Below, piece by piece: positions 35,801 to 43,054 of a stretch of DNA of 64,000 nt. The notes below the pieces were generated by a model. It saw only the letters and a list, made by a program, of their open reading frames with translations. It searched no databases and was not told where the DNA came from. The stretch's first letter is position 1. Each line of letters opens with the position of its first letter. A program made the position numbers and the translations under genes. The stretch comes from Arcicella sp040387735 (lineage in GTDB: Bacteria; Bacteroidota; Bacteroidia; Cytophagales; Spirosomataceae), in the NCBI GenBank assembly GCA_040387735.1, contig JAZKDE010000054.1, positions 22,650-86,649 of the forward strand, in the 5' to 3' direction.

Positions 35801-36089
35801 ATTCGTCCACATCAACGCCTTCCTCTTGTAATTCCGCCAAAATTTGCTGAAAAATACCATTCGATTCTTCAATTTCTTGTGCGTCGGTACTGGCAAACTG
35901 TTGAAGATATTTCAAAATACGTTCCTTCATTTCTTGGGATGCCTTTTTAGTAAAAGTCACCGCCAAAATATGGTTGAAATACCAAGGAGAAGTCGTTTTT
36001 AAAGCTAATTTGATGTACTCTTTTGCAAGCGTGTAGGTCTTACCCGAACCTGCGGAAGACGAATATATTTTGAATTTTGGGGATTGCAT
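32826..36089 (-). CDS. AddA-like UvrD helicase with C-terminal nuclease domain
   Basis: A 1087-aa helicase-nuclease of the AddA/RecB group, which processes double-strand DNA ends for recombination repair. Helicase motifs: Walker A SSAGSGKTYTLAKEY (near residue 10), TFTKKASQEMKERI, Walker B HILIDEFQDTSTLQW, GDAKQSIYRFRGGE, LTTNYRSSKEI, TSIHKSKGLEYPVVIIP and YVGLTRPTDRLYLVV. The C-terminal PD-(D/E)xK nuclease shows PLRPDRVVRLKDRIVILDYKTG. No AddB-like gene is adjacent; in many Bacteroidota the partner lies elsewhere. It is a monocistronic gene ending in the hairpin shared with yidC. Confidence 0.92.
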   Translation of the reverse strand: MQSPKFKIYSSSAGSGKTYTLAKEYIKLALKTTSPWYFNHILAVTFTKKASQEMKERILKYLQQFASTDAQEIEESNGIFQQILAELQEEGVDVDEWTLRERANRTFKHIIHEYANFSVSTIDSFVQRIVAAFTEELGFPFNFEVNLDSDVLLEGAVEQLFQKVNTENFEQITEAIQSFAMEKANDGKSWNGLPSELASFGRSLLSDQYQSSVESIADLQPADFLLVEKNLKEYCEYIETKVKTISNIASETIYEANLDVDDFYYSKNGVGAYFQRLQYQDVFYKANSYVNKALNDNMWYSKTQKKDIAARIDGISDELRIYLEEIAKIHEYEKPKYVLFQEVTKQLKKLALLSQLKREIAEIQNDTGQIHISEFNRKILEIVMTEPIPFVYERLGEKYNHILIDEFQDTSTLQWHNFLPLVENSLANGHFNLAVGDAKQSIYRFRGGEMELIVHLHKEDLEKLVEGNEDNDFLVERYASIRPYLKPENLTTNYRSSKEIIKFNNDIFQFIKESPDNEAIAPILPKVYDENFAQKIPDNPKSGGHVEIDFLTGDGEDELMFGRILELIDESLAAGYTYEDIAVLCRKNQHARIVANSLKDANIQVISSDSLNLNFSEAVNLTMALMKVIQNPENTLAKYEAIYLFYRVVLQKIPNTDDNQIIKQAIENKDVNEFYGLIEKQGYSLSSFRLQQMALYEIAEKIINTFYLFEHHKELDFLFRFLDVVLEFQTKKSTHLTDFLQYWEQKKNVLSISTPDGQNAVTVTSIHKSKGLEYPVVIIPYCHWTMDTNLFSEIWADLPREIELKPNVDSALKTAPLRVTNKLAETVIAPQFHAEKEKTFLESLNMLYVGLTRPTDRLYLVVKQDTFKFDKTVGNQLYRFAGCPLIEKGERHLEIISQGEHKRISNKPKKIEQVIEIDAVMSSERSNTIKLRHSAERLFDIETFEKSRDYGNKIHNTFAKIKTIYDVDFALEESLREGLIVETELEEIKGSILKIINLEKIKPLFEVHQDLVKNEREILMPKGNPLRPDRVVRLKDRIVILDYKTGSKSESHKTQVRQYMNIYRDMGHKNVEGVLLYLVGEEVVPVL

Positions 36090-36420
36090 TATACGTTTCT
36101 ATTTGTTTCTAAGGTGAAAATAACCGTTTAGTAAAGTTGAATGATATTGATTTTGTAAAGTTATCAAATTAATATATGTTTGTGTGAATAGATTTGAGAA
36201 GGGTGATTAATTGTTTTACATCAACTAAGGAAATGAGGACAAAACGTCAAATCCTGTCATTGCGAGCGTGGCGAAGCAATCTGTTAGCTTACGAGAAGAA
36301 AACGTCAAACTCTTTTACATAAATCAAACAGATTACTTCGTGCCTCGCAACGATAAGGTATGATGTATTTTTACAACATAAAAATCGGATTATCAATTTA
36401 TCAAAAAACGATAGAGTTTG
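36090..36420. other. Intergenic region with a REP-like palindrome
   Basis: About 330 nt without a gene. It is occupied mainly by a degenerate palindromic element at 36255-36354 flanked by short direct repeats, followed by the left inverted repeat of the small two-gene module. Confidence 0.6.
36241..36354. repeat. REP/MITE-like palindromic element
   Basis: Two arms (about 36255-36285 and 36327-36354) carry the motif TTGCGAG(n)CGAAGCAATCTGTT in inverted order with a few mismatches. An 11-nt direct repeat AAAACGTCAAA is at 36241-36251 and 36299-36309. This TTGCGAG...GAAGCAATCTG type of sequence is widely known as a dispersed intergenic repeat in bacteria; this copy looks decayed. Confidence 0.6.
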
Positions 36421-36448
36421 CTTACGCACAATGTCTGGTGGGACACCA
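36421..36448. repeat. Left 28-bp inverted repeat of a two-gene module
   Basis: It matches the reverse complement of 37168-37195 at 24 of 28 positions. The pair bounds two small genes and may be terminal repeats of a mobile cassette or two copies of a dispersed repeat. Confidence 0.65.
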
Positions 36449-36492
36449 GCCACGGAGATAAACCCCTTAAACTAACTAACAAAACTATTAAA

Positions 36493-36747
36493 ATGAAAAG
36501 TAAAAATCTAAAAGAATGGAGTGTTGAAGAACTCCTCAAACAACAGAAAACCATCAAATTAGTAACGGGTGTACTTATTGGAATGTTGAGCACATTATTA
36601 ATTATAGGGATTTCTCTTACTTTTCAAGAAAAAAGCTTTGCTTCTTTTATCGTTATTCCTATTGCTTTATTACCAATCGTATTTTTAAACTTGACAACAT
36701 TAAAGAAAGTTAAAGAAGAACTTAATTCGAGAGAGAACTTGCGGTAA
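36493..36747 (+). CDS. Small two-helix membrane protein of unknown function
   Basis: An 84-aa protein with a charged N-terminus (KNLKEWSVEELLKQQKTIKLVTG), two transmembrane helices (VLIGMLSTLLIIGISLTF and FIVIPIALLPIVFLN) and a charged tail. The same layout occurs in many small Bacteroidota proteins, sometimes labelled redox-active disulfide protein 2, but this one has no cysteine, so that label is not supported. The start at 36493 is chosen over an in-frame TTG at 36418 that lies in the inverted repeat. It is 53 nt upstream of the HPr-like gene on the same strand, and both lie between the 28-bp inverted repeats. Confidence 0.75.
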   Translation: MKSKNLKEWSVEELLKQQKTIKLVTGVLIGMLSTLLIIGISLTFQEKSFASFIVIPIALLPIVFLNLTTLKKVKEELNSRENLR

Positions 36748-36800
36748 AATACTCTTTCAGTGAATTTCAAAAACAATTATTTTCACTAAAACCAACCATT

Positions 36801-37151
36801 ATGACACGAATTCTTTTCGCATCTTTGATGATGCTCGCTTTAACAAGCTTGAACTTCCCAAAAAATACTCACAAGGCACTGATTGTACAGGCGGAAGTAG
36901 AAATTAAAAACGTAGCTGGACTTGATGAAAGAGCGGCTGCAAAATTTACACAGTTGGCTTCCAGCTACCGTTGCAGAGTGTGGCTAAACTACCAAAAAAA
37001 ACGTAGGGATGGTAAAGATATTCTGGGTATATTGATGCTTCAAATTAAAAAAGGAGCTATGATCACCTTGGAAATAGAGGGCGAAAATGAAGAAGAATGC
37101 TTTAATGCCCTCAAAGCACTTGTTGACAATAAGTTTGGCTATAAAGAATAA
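36801..37151 (+). CDS. HPr-like protein with a signal-like N-terminus and no phosphorylatable His or Ser
   Basis: A 116-aa protein. Residues about 26-116 follow the HPr fold and sequence plan: GLxxRAAAKFTQLASSY, GKDILGILMLQIKKGAMITLEIEGENEEECFNALKALVDNKFG. In true HPr the GLHARP histidine takes phosphate from enzyme I. Here that position is Asp42 (GLDERA), and the regulatory serine position of GKSIMG is Asp73 (GKDILG). It therefore cannot act as a normal PTS carrier. The first 20 residues (TRILFASLMMLALTSLNF) are hydrophobic and look like a signal peptide or anchor, which HPr lacks. Role unknown. It forms a likely operon with the small membrane protein upstream. Confidence 0.8.
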   Translation: MTRILFASLMMLALTSLNFPKNTHKALIVQAEVEIKNVAGLDERAAAKFTQLASSYRCRVWLNYQKKRRDGKDILGILMLQIKKGAMITLEIEGENEEECFNALKALVDNKFGYKE

Positions 37152-37167
37152 AAATATGCCTTTTAAC

Positions 37168-37195
37168 AGGTGTCCCGCCAGACATCTTGCGTAAG
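37168..37195. repeat. Right 28-bp inverted repeat of the two-gene module
   Basis: Inverted partner of 36421-36448 (24 of 28 positions identical). It begins 16 nt after the HPr-like stop codon. Together the two repeats span 775 bp. Confidence 0.65.
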
Positions 37196-37243
37196 AATTT
37201 TAGAAGTAAATAAATTCACATTTTAAATAAATTCTCAAACACC

Positions 37244-37741
37244 ATGAAAAAAACATTTTTAGTAATCACCGTAATTTTAATCACTACCTTGACAGGTTTT
37301 ACACAAAGCAAACAAGAAAATATCAAAGAATTATTAAAAGCCATGAAAGTTGAAAAACTCATGAGTGGTGCTTATGATGCAATAATTCCGATGATGAAAG
37401 CTCAAATGAAGCCAAGTCCAGACATGGAGGATTCACTTCGAACAAAAAGAATGAATGCTATGATGGTGAAATTGATGGACGCAAGCAAGGAAATGACAAA
37501 ATCGTTTATGGAAAATGAAATGACGGGTATTTATGAACGAAATTTCACTGATGCTGAAATCAAAGACTTGTTAACCTTTTATCAATCTCCAACTGGACAG
37601 AAAATGATTGAAAAGCAGCCTACAATTCAAGGGGAAACTATGCAAATAATGATGACAAAATATATGCCTGCTTTTCAGGAAAAAATGAAATCAATCACCA
37701 CTGAAATGATTTATACGCAACCAGAAGAAAAGAAAAATTAG
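37244..37741 (+). CDS. Exported DUF2059 protein
   Basis: A 165-aa protein with a signal peptide (cleavage near residue 20, GFTQ). The C-terminal half fits DUF2059: YERNFTDAEIKDLLTFYQSPTGQKMIEKQPTI, an all-helical domain of unknown function found in exported proteins. The Met-rich middle (MMKAQMKPSPDMEDS, MNAMMVKLMDASKEM) is notable. It lies just outside the inverted-repeat-bounded module and has its own terminator. Confidence 0.88.
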   Translation: MKKTFLVITVILITTLTGFTQSKQENIKELLKAMKVEKLMSGAYDAIIPMMKAQMKPSPDMEDSLRTKRMNAMMVKLMDASKEMTKSFMENEMTGIYERNFTDAEIKDLLTFYQSPTGQKMIEKQPTIQGETMQIMMTKYMPAFQEKMKSITTEMIYTQPEEKKN

Positions 37742-37756
37742 GTACATCCAATTTTG

Positions 37757-37796
37757 AAACTGGTATAATTAAAATCAATTATACCAGTTTTTTCTC
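37757..37796 (+). terminator. Terminator of the DUF2059 gene
   Basis: A 14-bp perfect stem (37757-37770 with 37777-37790), 6-nt loop and T run lie 15 nt after the stop. Confidence 0.88.
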
Positions 37797-38095
37797 TTAG
37801 CCTAACAACTATGATGGAGACAATAACAAGGTACATTAATACAAATAATTTATCGAGAGTATATGCTAAACAATGCAATCTGTAAATTTGACCTTAATTA
37901 AAACCATCATAGGTCGGCATTAAATGAGGATATAGTTTCGCAATTTATCAAGAACCAGACTATTCAGAAATCCAACAAAATCATCTTTTTTCTATCCTTT
38001 CAGCAAAATTTTCAAAATAATTCTCCACACTTCACATTATTGACTAATTTTGTAGCCACACTAACCTGCGGATTCGTTCCGTTCATTTACTGCCC
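37797..38095. other. Intergenic region upstream of accA
   Basis: About 300 nt, AT-rich, without a gene. It contains the accA -7 box at 38045-38052 and a short leader with TGCGGATT. Nothing else is recognised. Confidence 0.5.
38045..38052 (+). promoter_or_regulatory. Candidate -7 box of accA
   Basis: TAATTTTG matches TAnnTTTG, 43 nt before the ATG at 38096. No convincing TTG is found about 20 nt upstream. Confidence 0.5.
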
Positions 38096-39046
38096 ATGCG
38101 TACTTTGTTAGATTTTGAAAAACCAATTGCTGAACTCGAAACCAAATTGGCAGAGATGAAAAAATTGGCAATTGACAATAATGTTGATGTATCGTTGGCG
38201 GCTTCACAATTGGAAAGCAGCATCGAAGAACTCAAAAAAGAAACATTCACAAACCTCACTCGCTGGCAAAGAGTTCAGCTTTCTCGTCACCCAGAACGCC
38301 CTTATACCCTTGATTATATCGAACAAATGTGCGATGAATTCATTGAGATTCACGGGGACAGAACGGTTGCTGATGATAAAGCAATGGTGGGAGGTTTCGG
38401 GAAAATTGGTGACCAAACAGTTATGTTTATTGGTCAACAAAAAGGAAGAAATACCAAACAACGTCAATTAAGAAACTTCGGAATGCCCAATCCTGAGGGT
38501 TATCGTAAAGCACTTCGTTTAATGAAAATGGCGGAGAAATTCGGTAAACCAATCGTTACTTTGATTGATACACCTGGTGCATTTCCAGGTTTAGAAGCCG
38601 AAGAACGTGGTCAAGGAGAAGCAATTGCTCGCAATATTCGTGATATGTTCATGCTGAAAGTTCCTGTAATTTGCATAATCATTGGTGAAGGTGCATCGGG
38701 CGGAGCTTTAGGAATAGCCATTGGCGATAGAGTTTTGATGTTGGAAAATACGTGGTATTCGGTAATTTCTCCAGAATCTTGTTCGTCAATTCTTTGGCGT
38801 TCATGGGATTTTAAAGAGCAAGCAGCCGAAGCTTTGAAACTTACCGCAACCGATATGCAAGGCAATGGTTTAGTGGATGGAATTATTCCAGAACCATTGG
38901 GAGGAGCTCATCTCAATCCAAGTTTGGCGATTGATATTGTAAAAAAAGTAATCTTAGAAACAATTATTGACCTTCAAAAACTTACTCCTGCCCAAAGAAT
39001 CAGCCAAAGAGTTGATAAATTTGGAGGCATGGGAGCTTATAACTAA
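38096..39046 (+). CDS. accA: Acetyl-CoA carboxylase carboxyltransferase subunit alpha
   Basis: A 316-aa subunit of the carboxyltransferase that moves CO2 from carboxybiotin to acetyl-CoA, giving malonyl-CoA for fatty acid synthesis. It starts LLDFEKPIAELETKLAEMKKLA and contains RHPERPYTLDYI, HGDRTVADDKAMVGGF, GMPNPEGYRKALRLMKMAEKF, TLIDTPGAFPGLEAEERGQGEAIARNI, IGEGASGGALGIAIGDRVLMLENTWYSVISPE and SILWRS, all standard. Length is normal. The accD and biotin subunit genes are not in the window, as usual in Bacteroidota. Malonyl-CoA is also the product of the MatB-like enzyme at 61508. Confidence 0.98.
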   Translation: MRTLLDFEKPIAELETKLAEMKKLAIDNNVDVSLAASQLESSIEELKKETFTNLTRWQRVQLSRHPERPYTLDYIEQMCDEFIEIHGDRTVADDKAMVGGFGKIGDQTVMFIGQQKGRNTKQRQLRNFGMPNPEGYRKALRLMKMAEKFGKPIVTLIDTPGAFPGLEAEERGQGEAIARNIRDMFMLKVPVICIIIGEGASGGALGIAIGDRVLMLENTWYSVISPESCSSILWRSWDFKEQAAEALKLTATDMQGNGLVDGIIPEPLGGAHLNPSLAIDIVKKVILETIIDLQKLTPAQRISQRVDKFGGMGAYN

Positions 39047-39140
39047 AATGGTAAAGGTGAAACGTGAATGGTTAAAGGTAAAAGGTAATTAAAAAATATT
39101 TTATAACTTTTACCCTTCACCTTTCGCCTTTTTTCCTTTA
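39047..39140. repeat. Imperfect palindrome with GGTAAA/GGTGAA units
   Basis: Between accA and the M50 gene, units such as GGTAAAGGTGAAACGTGAA on the left face their inverted counterparts (CTTTTACCCTTCACCTTTCG) on the right. The pairing is imperfect. It resembles palindromes at 7107 and 42125 in composition and probably marks the 3' end of accA. Confidence 0.45.
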
Positions 39141-39144
39141 TAAA

Positions 39145-40334
39145 ATGAAATACAAAACCGAGATAATCCAAGCTGTTCTTTTTATAACTACGCTGATTAC
39201 GACTACTTTAGCAGGTGCTGAAGCCATGACAGGAAGTCATTTTTCTTTCTCCCCGAGGCTTACACACTTCATTTTCCCGATGATGTTTGGCAAGGCTTAC
39301 AATTCTCCATTCCTTTTCTCACCATCCTAACTTGTCACGAATTCGGGCATTATTTCACGGCTCGTTTTTATAAAATCAAAGTTTCACTTCCGTATTTTAT
39401 TCCACTTTGGTTGAGTGCTTTCACCAGCCTAAGTTTTGGTACAATGGGTGCGGTCATTCGTATGATTGGGCGTACACGCTCACGTAAGGAATATTTTGAT
39501 ATTGGTATTGCAGGGCCATTAGCAGGTTTTGTTGTTTCTTTATTTGTATTATATTACGGTTTTACGCACCTTCCCCCACTTGAATATATCTTCAAAATCC
39601 ATCCAGATTACGCAAAATTTGGCGAACACTACAAAACGGATGTTTTACAGATTCCTAAATTCATGAACGGACAGGTTGTCTTAGGCGATAATTTATTATT
39701 CAAATTATTCAAAAATTACATTGCCGACCCTAAATTATTACCTCCAAATTTTGAAATCATGCACTATCCAATTATTTGGGCCGGTTATATTTCATTATTT
39801 TTCACCGCTTTAAATCTCTTCCCAATTGGACAATTGGACGGAGGGCATATCTTGTACGGATTAATTGGCAAAAAGGTTTTCAATGTTATTTCTCCCGTTA
39901 TTTTTATTGGTTTTGCCTTATTTGCTGGTTACGGACTTTTTACAATAAATGATATTCAACACATCGGAAGCGGTGGCCAATATACCGATGAAGGGGACTT
40001 TTTTACTTGGTTAATTGCTTATATTTTCTTTTTGAGAATCTGTTTTTCAAGAATTTCCGAAAATCAAATGACCGCTTGGGTTTTGAGCTTAGCCGTTGTT
40101 TTAACGCAATTCTTGTTAAGTTACATTCCTCAAATTGCTACTTTGCACGGCTTTTCTGGCTTTTTACCTTTCATTTTATTATTGGGTAGATTTTTGGGAA
40201 TTTATCATCCCGAAGTAGAAATTGACGAACCATTGGATTTGAAAAGAAAACTTTTAGGTTGGTTGACTCTCATCATCTTTATTCTCTGTTTTACACCATA
40301 TCCTTTTATGGAAATCGACTTTTTAGCTAAATAA
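39145..40334 (+). pseudogene. M50 site-2-protease-like metallopeptidase, frameshifted
   Basis: This is a multi-pass membrane zinc peptidase gene broken by one frameshift. Codons from the ATG at 39145 read MKYKTEIIQAVLF... in one frame; the frame closes at 39330. From about 39255 the correct coding continues in another frame: PEAYTLHFPDDVWQGLQFSIPFLTILTCHEFGHYF, with the HEFGH zinc motif at 39336-39350. The second ligand motif NLFPIGQLDGGHILYG and several membrane helices follow. One extra base near the CCCC run at 39251-39254 would restore a 396-aa protein. It may be a real mutation or a homopolymer error in this draft. Intact relatives perform intramembrane cleavage of anti-sigma factors or similar targets. 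Confidence 0.8.
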
Positions 40335-40392
40335 TTGGCTATTTTATCAGGAAATATTTATATTTATCGAAATATCCTGACCAATAATCAAA

Positions 40393-40962
40393 ATGCTAAA
40401 TTTTATTTTCAAATTAATCTTCAATCTCTCTGGTTGGAAACTGGTGGGAGGTTTTCCCGAAAATCTCAAAAAAAGTATTGTTATCGTTGCTCCTCATGCC
40501 GATTGGACTGATTTTCCCATTGGCTTGGGAGCGAGAGCAGCCATTGGTGCAAAAATGAGTTTTTTGGGAAAGGAAGAATTATTCAAAGGGCCTTTCGGAT
40601 GGTTATTTCGCTTGCTTGGAGGGCAACCCGTTGACCGTTTTAACAATCATAATGTGGTTGATGCAGTAGTAGAATTATTCAATAATAACGAAATTCTTCA
40701 CGTTGTTTTAGCTCCCGAAGGCACCAGAAAAGCCGTTGCTAAACTCAGAACAGGCTTTTATTACATTGCCAAAAATGCGAATGTCCCAATTATGATGGTC
40801 GCTTTTGATTATCCTAAAAAAGAAATTAGAGTAAGACAACCTTTCTATACAACGGATAATATTGATGGAGATTTAAAAGAAATTGCTCGATATTTCAACC
40901 AAGTCGCAGGCGTTAGAAAAGAATGGATTAAGAATTATTTAGAGGAAGGCGTAATGGAATAA
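40393..40962 (+). CDS. PlsC-like 1-acylglycerol-3-phosphate acyltransferase family protein
   Basis: A 189-aa member of the lysophospholipid acyltransferase family. The catalytic HX4D motif is seen as APHADWTDFPIG (near residue 35), followed by FLGKEELFKGPFGWLFRLLGGQPVDR and the phosphate-binding APEGTRKAVAKLRTGFYYIA. It is shorter than classic PlsC (about 240 aa) and matches the short type common in Bacteroidota. A role in phospholipid or surface-lipid synthesis is likely. It shares a 3' hairpin with lpxB. Confidence 0.88.
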   Translation: MLNFIFKLIFNLSGWKLVGGFPENLKKSIVIVAPHADWTDFPIGLGARAAIGAKMSFLGKEELFKGPFGWLFRLLGGQPVDRFNNHNVVDAVVELFNNNEILHVVLAPEGTRKAVAKLRTGFYYIAKNANVPIMMVAFDYPKKEIRVRQPFYTTDNIDGDLKEIARYFNQVAGVRKEWIKNYLEEGVME

Positions 40963-41017
40963 AAAATGAAAAAGATGGTAAAAGGAATGCGTCCTATTTA
41001 CCATCTTTTTCATTTTT
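40962..41017. terminator. 21-bp perfect palindrome between the acyltransferase gene and lpxB
   Basis: Arms 40962-40982 and 40997-41017 are perfectly complementary. The right arm covers the last codons of lpxB, and the left arm starts at the last base of the acyltransferase stop, so both genes end inside the structure. Confidence 0.85.
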
Positions 41018-42118
41018 AACCCCTTGAACCATCAAAGAGCCTGCACGTTCAGAAGCTCCTTTTTCTCCTAACTTATTTTTAATTTCTGCATAGCCATTCA
41101 ACTGCTCCTGTCTGGTTGTTTGATTAAGGGTAATTTTGGTTAATTCCGCCGTTAGATTTTCTTTAGTCAAATCATATTGCAATAATTCCTTTACCACTTC
41201 TCGTCCTGCAATCAAATTTACCAACGATACAAAAGGAACTCTAATTACTCGTTTATAAACCTGATACGCAGCCCAACCTCCTTTATAACAAACCACTTGT
41301 GGGACGTTAAAGAGAGCCGTTTCCAACGTTGCCGTTCCCGAAGTGACCAAAGCTGCATCTGCCACTGAAAGTAAATTATATGCATCATCTATCACAATTT
41401 TTACGGGGAAAATTGATTGCCAACGAGCGTATAATTCTTTCGGGAGATTAGAAACAGCTCCAATAACAACCTGATAATCGGGGAATTCATAAACTTGCGA
41501 CATCATCAAGGATAGCATCATTTCAACTTCCTGTTTCCGACTTCCTGGTAGTAAAGCAATAATTGGTTTTTGTCCAAGACGTGCTTCTTTTTTGAAATTT
41601 TCAGCAGGTGTAAAGTCGGCAATTGCATCAAAGAGTGGATTCCCAACGTATTCTACTTCGTAATCATATTGCTTGAAAAAGTCCTTTTCAAACGGAAAGA
41701 TTACGAATAATTTATCGACAAATTTCTTAATATTTAAGGCTCTGGATTGATTCCAAGCCCACACTTTTGGAGAAATATAATAGAAGGTTTTAAAGCCATT
41801 GAGCTTCGCAAACTTGGCTACTCGCATATTAAAACCCGCATAATCAATCAGAATGATTACATCAGGTTGAAAGTTTTTAATATCTTTTTTACAGAAAGCC
41901 AGAAAACCCAAAATCGTAGGAAGATTTTTGACCACTTCAAAAAAACCCATGAAAGCAAGGTCACGGTAATGCTTTACAATTTCAGCCCCCGCCGACTGCA
42001 TCATTTCACCGCCCCAAGCCCTAATTTGTGCTTCAGGGTCGTGTTTACGAATACCTTTAATCAGATTTGAACCGTGCAAATCTCCCGAACGTTCCCCCGC
42101 AATGATGTAATATTTCAT
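40994..42118 (-). CDS. lpxB: Lipid-A-disaccharide synthase
   Basis: A 374-aa GT19 enzyme that joins UDP-2,3-diacylglucosamine and lipid X to form the lipid A disaccharide at the inner membrane. It starts MKYYIIAGERSGDLHGSNLIKGI and has RAWGGEMMQSAGAEIV, LAFMGFFEVV, IDYAGFNMRVAK, FYYISPKVWAWNQSRA, FPFEKDFFKQYDYEVEYVGNPL, ALLPGSRKQEVE and ALVTSGTATLETALFNVPQVV, all diagnostic. It confirms a Gram-negative outer membrane with lipid A. The queD gene lies upstream on the same strand with a palindrome between them. Confidence 0.97.
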   Translation of the reverse strand: MKYYIIAGERSGDLHGSNLIKGIRKHDPEAQIRAWGGEMMQSAGAEIVKHYRDLAFMGFFEVVKNLPTILGFLAFCKKDIKNFQPDVIILIDYAGFNMRVAKFAKLNGFKTFYYISPKVWAWNQSRALNIKKFVDKLFVIFPFEKDFFKQYDYEVEYVGNPLFDAIADFTPAENFKKEARLGQKPIIALLPGSRKQEVEMMLSLMMSQVYEFPDYQVVIGAVSNLPKELYARWQSIFPVKIVIDDAYNLLSVADAALVTSGTATLETALFNVPQVVCYKGGWAAYQVYKRVIRVPFVSLVNLIAGREVVKELLQYDLTKENLTAELTKITLNQTTRQEQLNGYAEIKNKLGEKGASERAGSLMVQGVKNEKDGK

Positions 42119-42124
42119 TTTATC

Positions 42125-42216
42125 AGTAAACAGTTAGCGGTGAACAATTAACAGTGAATATCTTAGATTTAATCTTTATCCATTTTCCATTGGTAAAAGA
42201 TAACCGTTTACTGCTC
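42125..42216. repeat. Imperfect long palindrome between queD and lpxB
   Basis: CAGTAAACAGTTA at about 42127 faces TAACCGTTTACTG at 42204-42216 (12 of 13 positions), enclosing about 65 nt. The right arm includes the end of queD. The internal sequence repeats GTTAGCGGTGAACA/AATTAACAGTGAA-like units. Confidence 0.5.
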
Positions 42217-42630
42217 TCCGTAGTATTCCACAAAATTTTTCTGAGTTTCTACTAATTTAAGGCAATGTAGTTTGGCCGTTTTGGATGCTTCTGCTACCTG
42301 TGTAGCGAGAATTTTCCAAATTTCTATCACAAAAATCTCGCAACTTGCCATTTTACCTTGCATAAAATCTACGTCAAGGTTAATATTTTTGTGGTCAACT
42401 TTTTCAATAATTTCTCTTTTGATAATATCTCCCAAAAGTTTCAAATCAATCACAAAACCAGTATCAGGGTCAGGAGTTCCTTTGACAGTAACGATGAGTT
42501 CAAAATTATGCCCATGCCAGTTGATATTTGCACAGGGTCCGAAAACCTCTTGGTTCTTCTCCTCGGTCCAGTTCGGATTATAAAGCCTATGAGCGGCATT
42601 GAAATGTTCTTTACGACTTACGTAAACCAT
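42208..42630 (-). CDS. queD: 6-carboxytetrahydropterin synthase / PTPS family
   Basis: A 140-aa enzyme of the 6-pyruvoyltetrahydropterin synthase family. Zinc ligands are the histidines of KEHFNAAHRL (near residue 15) and NWHGHNFEL (near residue 40), and the catalytic Cys is in EVFGPCANINWHGH. Such small members usually act as QueD in queuosine/preQ0 synthesis, converting dihydroneopterin triphosphate to 6-carboxytetrahydropterin. Assignment to QueD rather than a folate-related PTPS is by size and host group and is not certain. No other que genes are nearby. Confidence 0.85.
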   Translation of the reverse strand: MVYVSRKEHFNAAHRLYNPNWTEEKNQEVFGPCANINWHGHNFELIVTVKGTPDPDTGFVIDLKLLGDIIKREIIEKVDHKNINLDVDFMQGKMASCEIFVIEIWKILATQVAEASKTAKLHCLKLVETQKNFVEYYGEQ

Positions 42631-43054
42631 TGTTTTCAGTGTTTAAATTGTGAAAGTATGATTGGGAAAACATTAGCAATCAATACTTGATTTATTAATA
42701 TTGAGAAGTTTTTAATTATTTGTAAAAAGTATTCTGTAATATCCAAATACCTACCCCAAAGGATTAAAACCCTACAAGTACAAAATTACAACGATTTCAT
42801 TTCCCAAAAAAATAATATATTTGAGTTTACGCTATATTAGGATATTGAATTCTTGCTAAAACTCTGGTTTTGTCTTTATTATTGTATCAAAAAGAGAATA
42901 GTATTATTTTATGAGTAGAAAAACTCATAGATTCTTGGAAAATTTATATTTTTTCAAAATATCGTGTATAGTTTAAATCGAAACTTAATGATAATTTTGA
43001 AAGTTCTTTATAATTACCTAACACGCATAAATACAATTTTATCCCCACTACTTT
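42631..43054. other. Intergenic region between divergent queD and hldD
   Basis: About 420 nt of AT-rich DNA with no credible ORF. It should hold both promoters. A TAnnTTTG-type box for hldD (TAATTTTG) is at 42992-42999 with no clear TTG upstream. Confidence 0.5.
42992..42999 (+). promoter_or_regulatory. Candidate -7 box of hldD
   Basis: TAATTTTG fits the Bacteroidota -7 consensus and lies 55 nt before the hldD ATG. The -33 element is not clear. Confidence 0.4.

Noticed and set aside
36493..36747. Name 'redox-active disulfide protein 2' for the 84-aa membrane protein
   Set aside because: There is no cysteine in the protein, so a disulfide role has no support.
36801..37151. Normal HPr phosphocarrier
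   Set aside because: The catalytic His and the regulatory Ser positions are both Asp, and an N-terminal hydrophobic leader is present.
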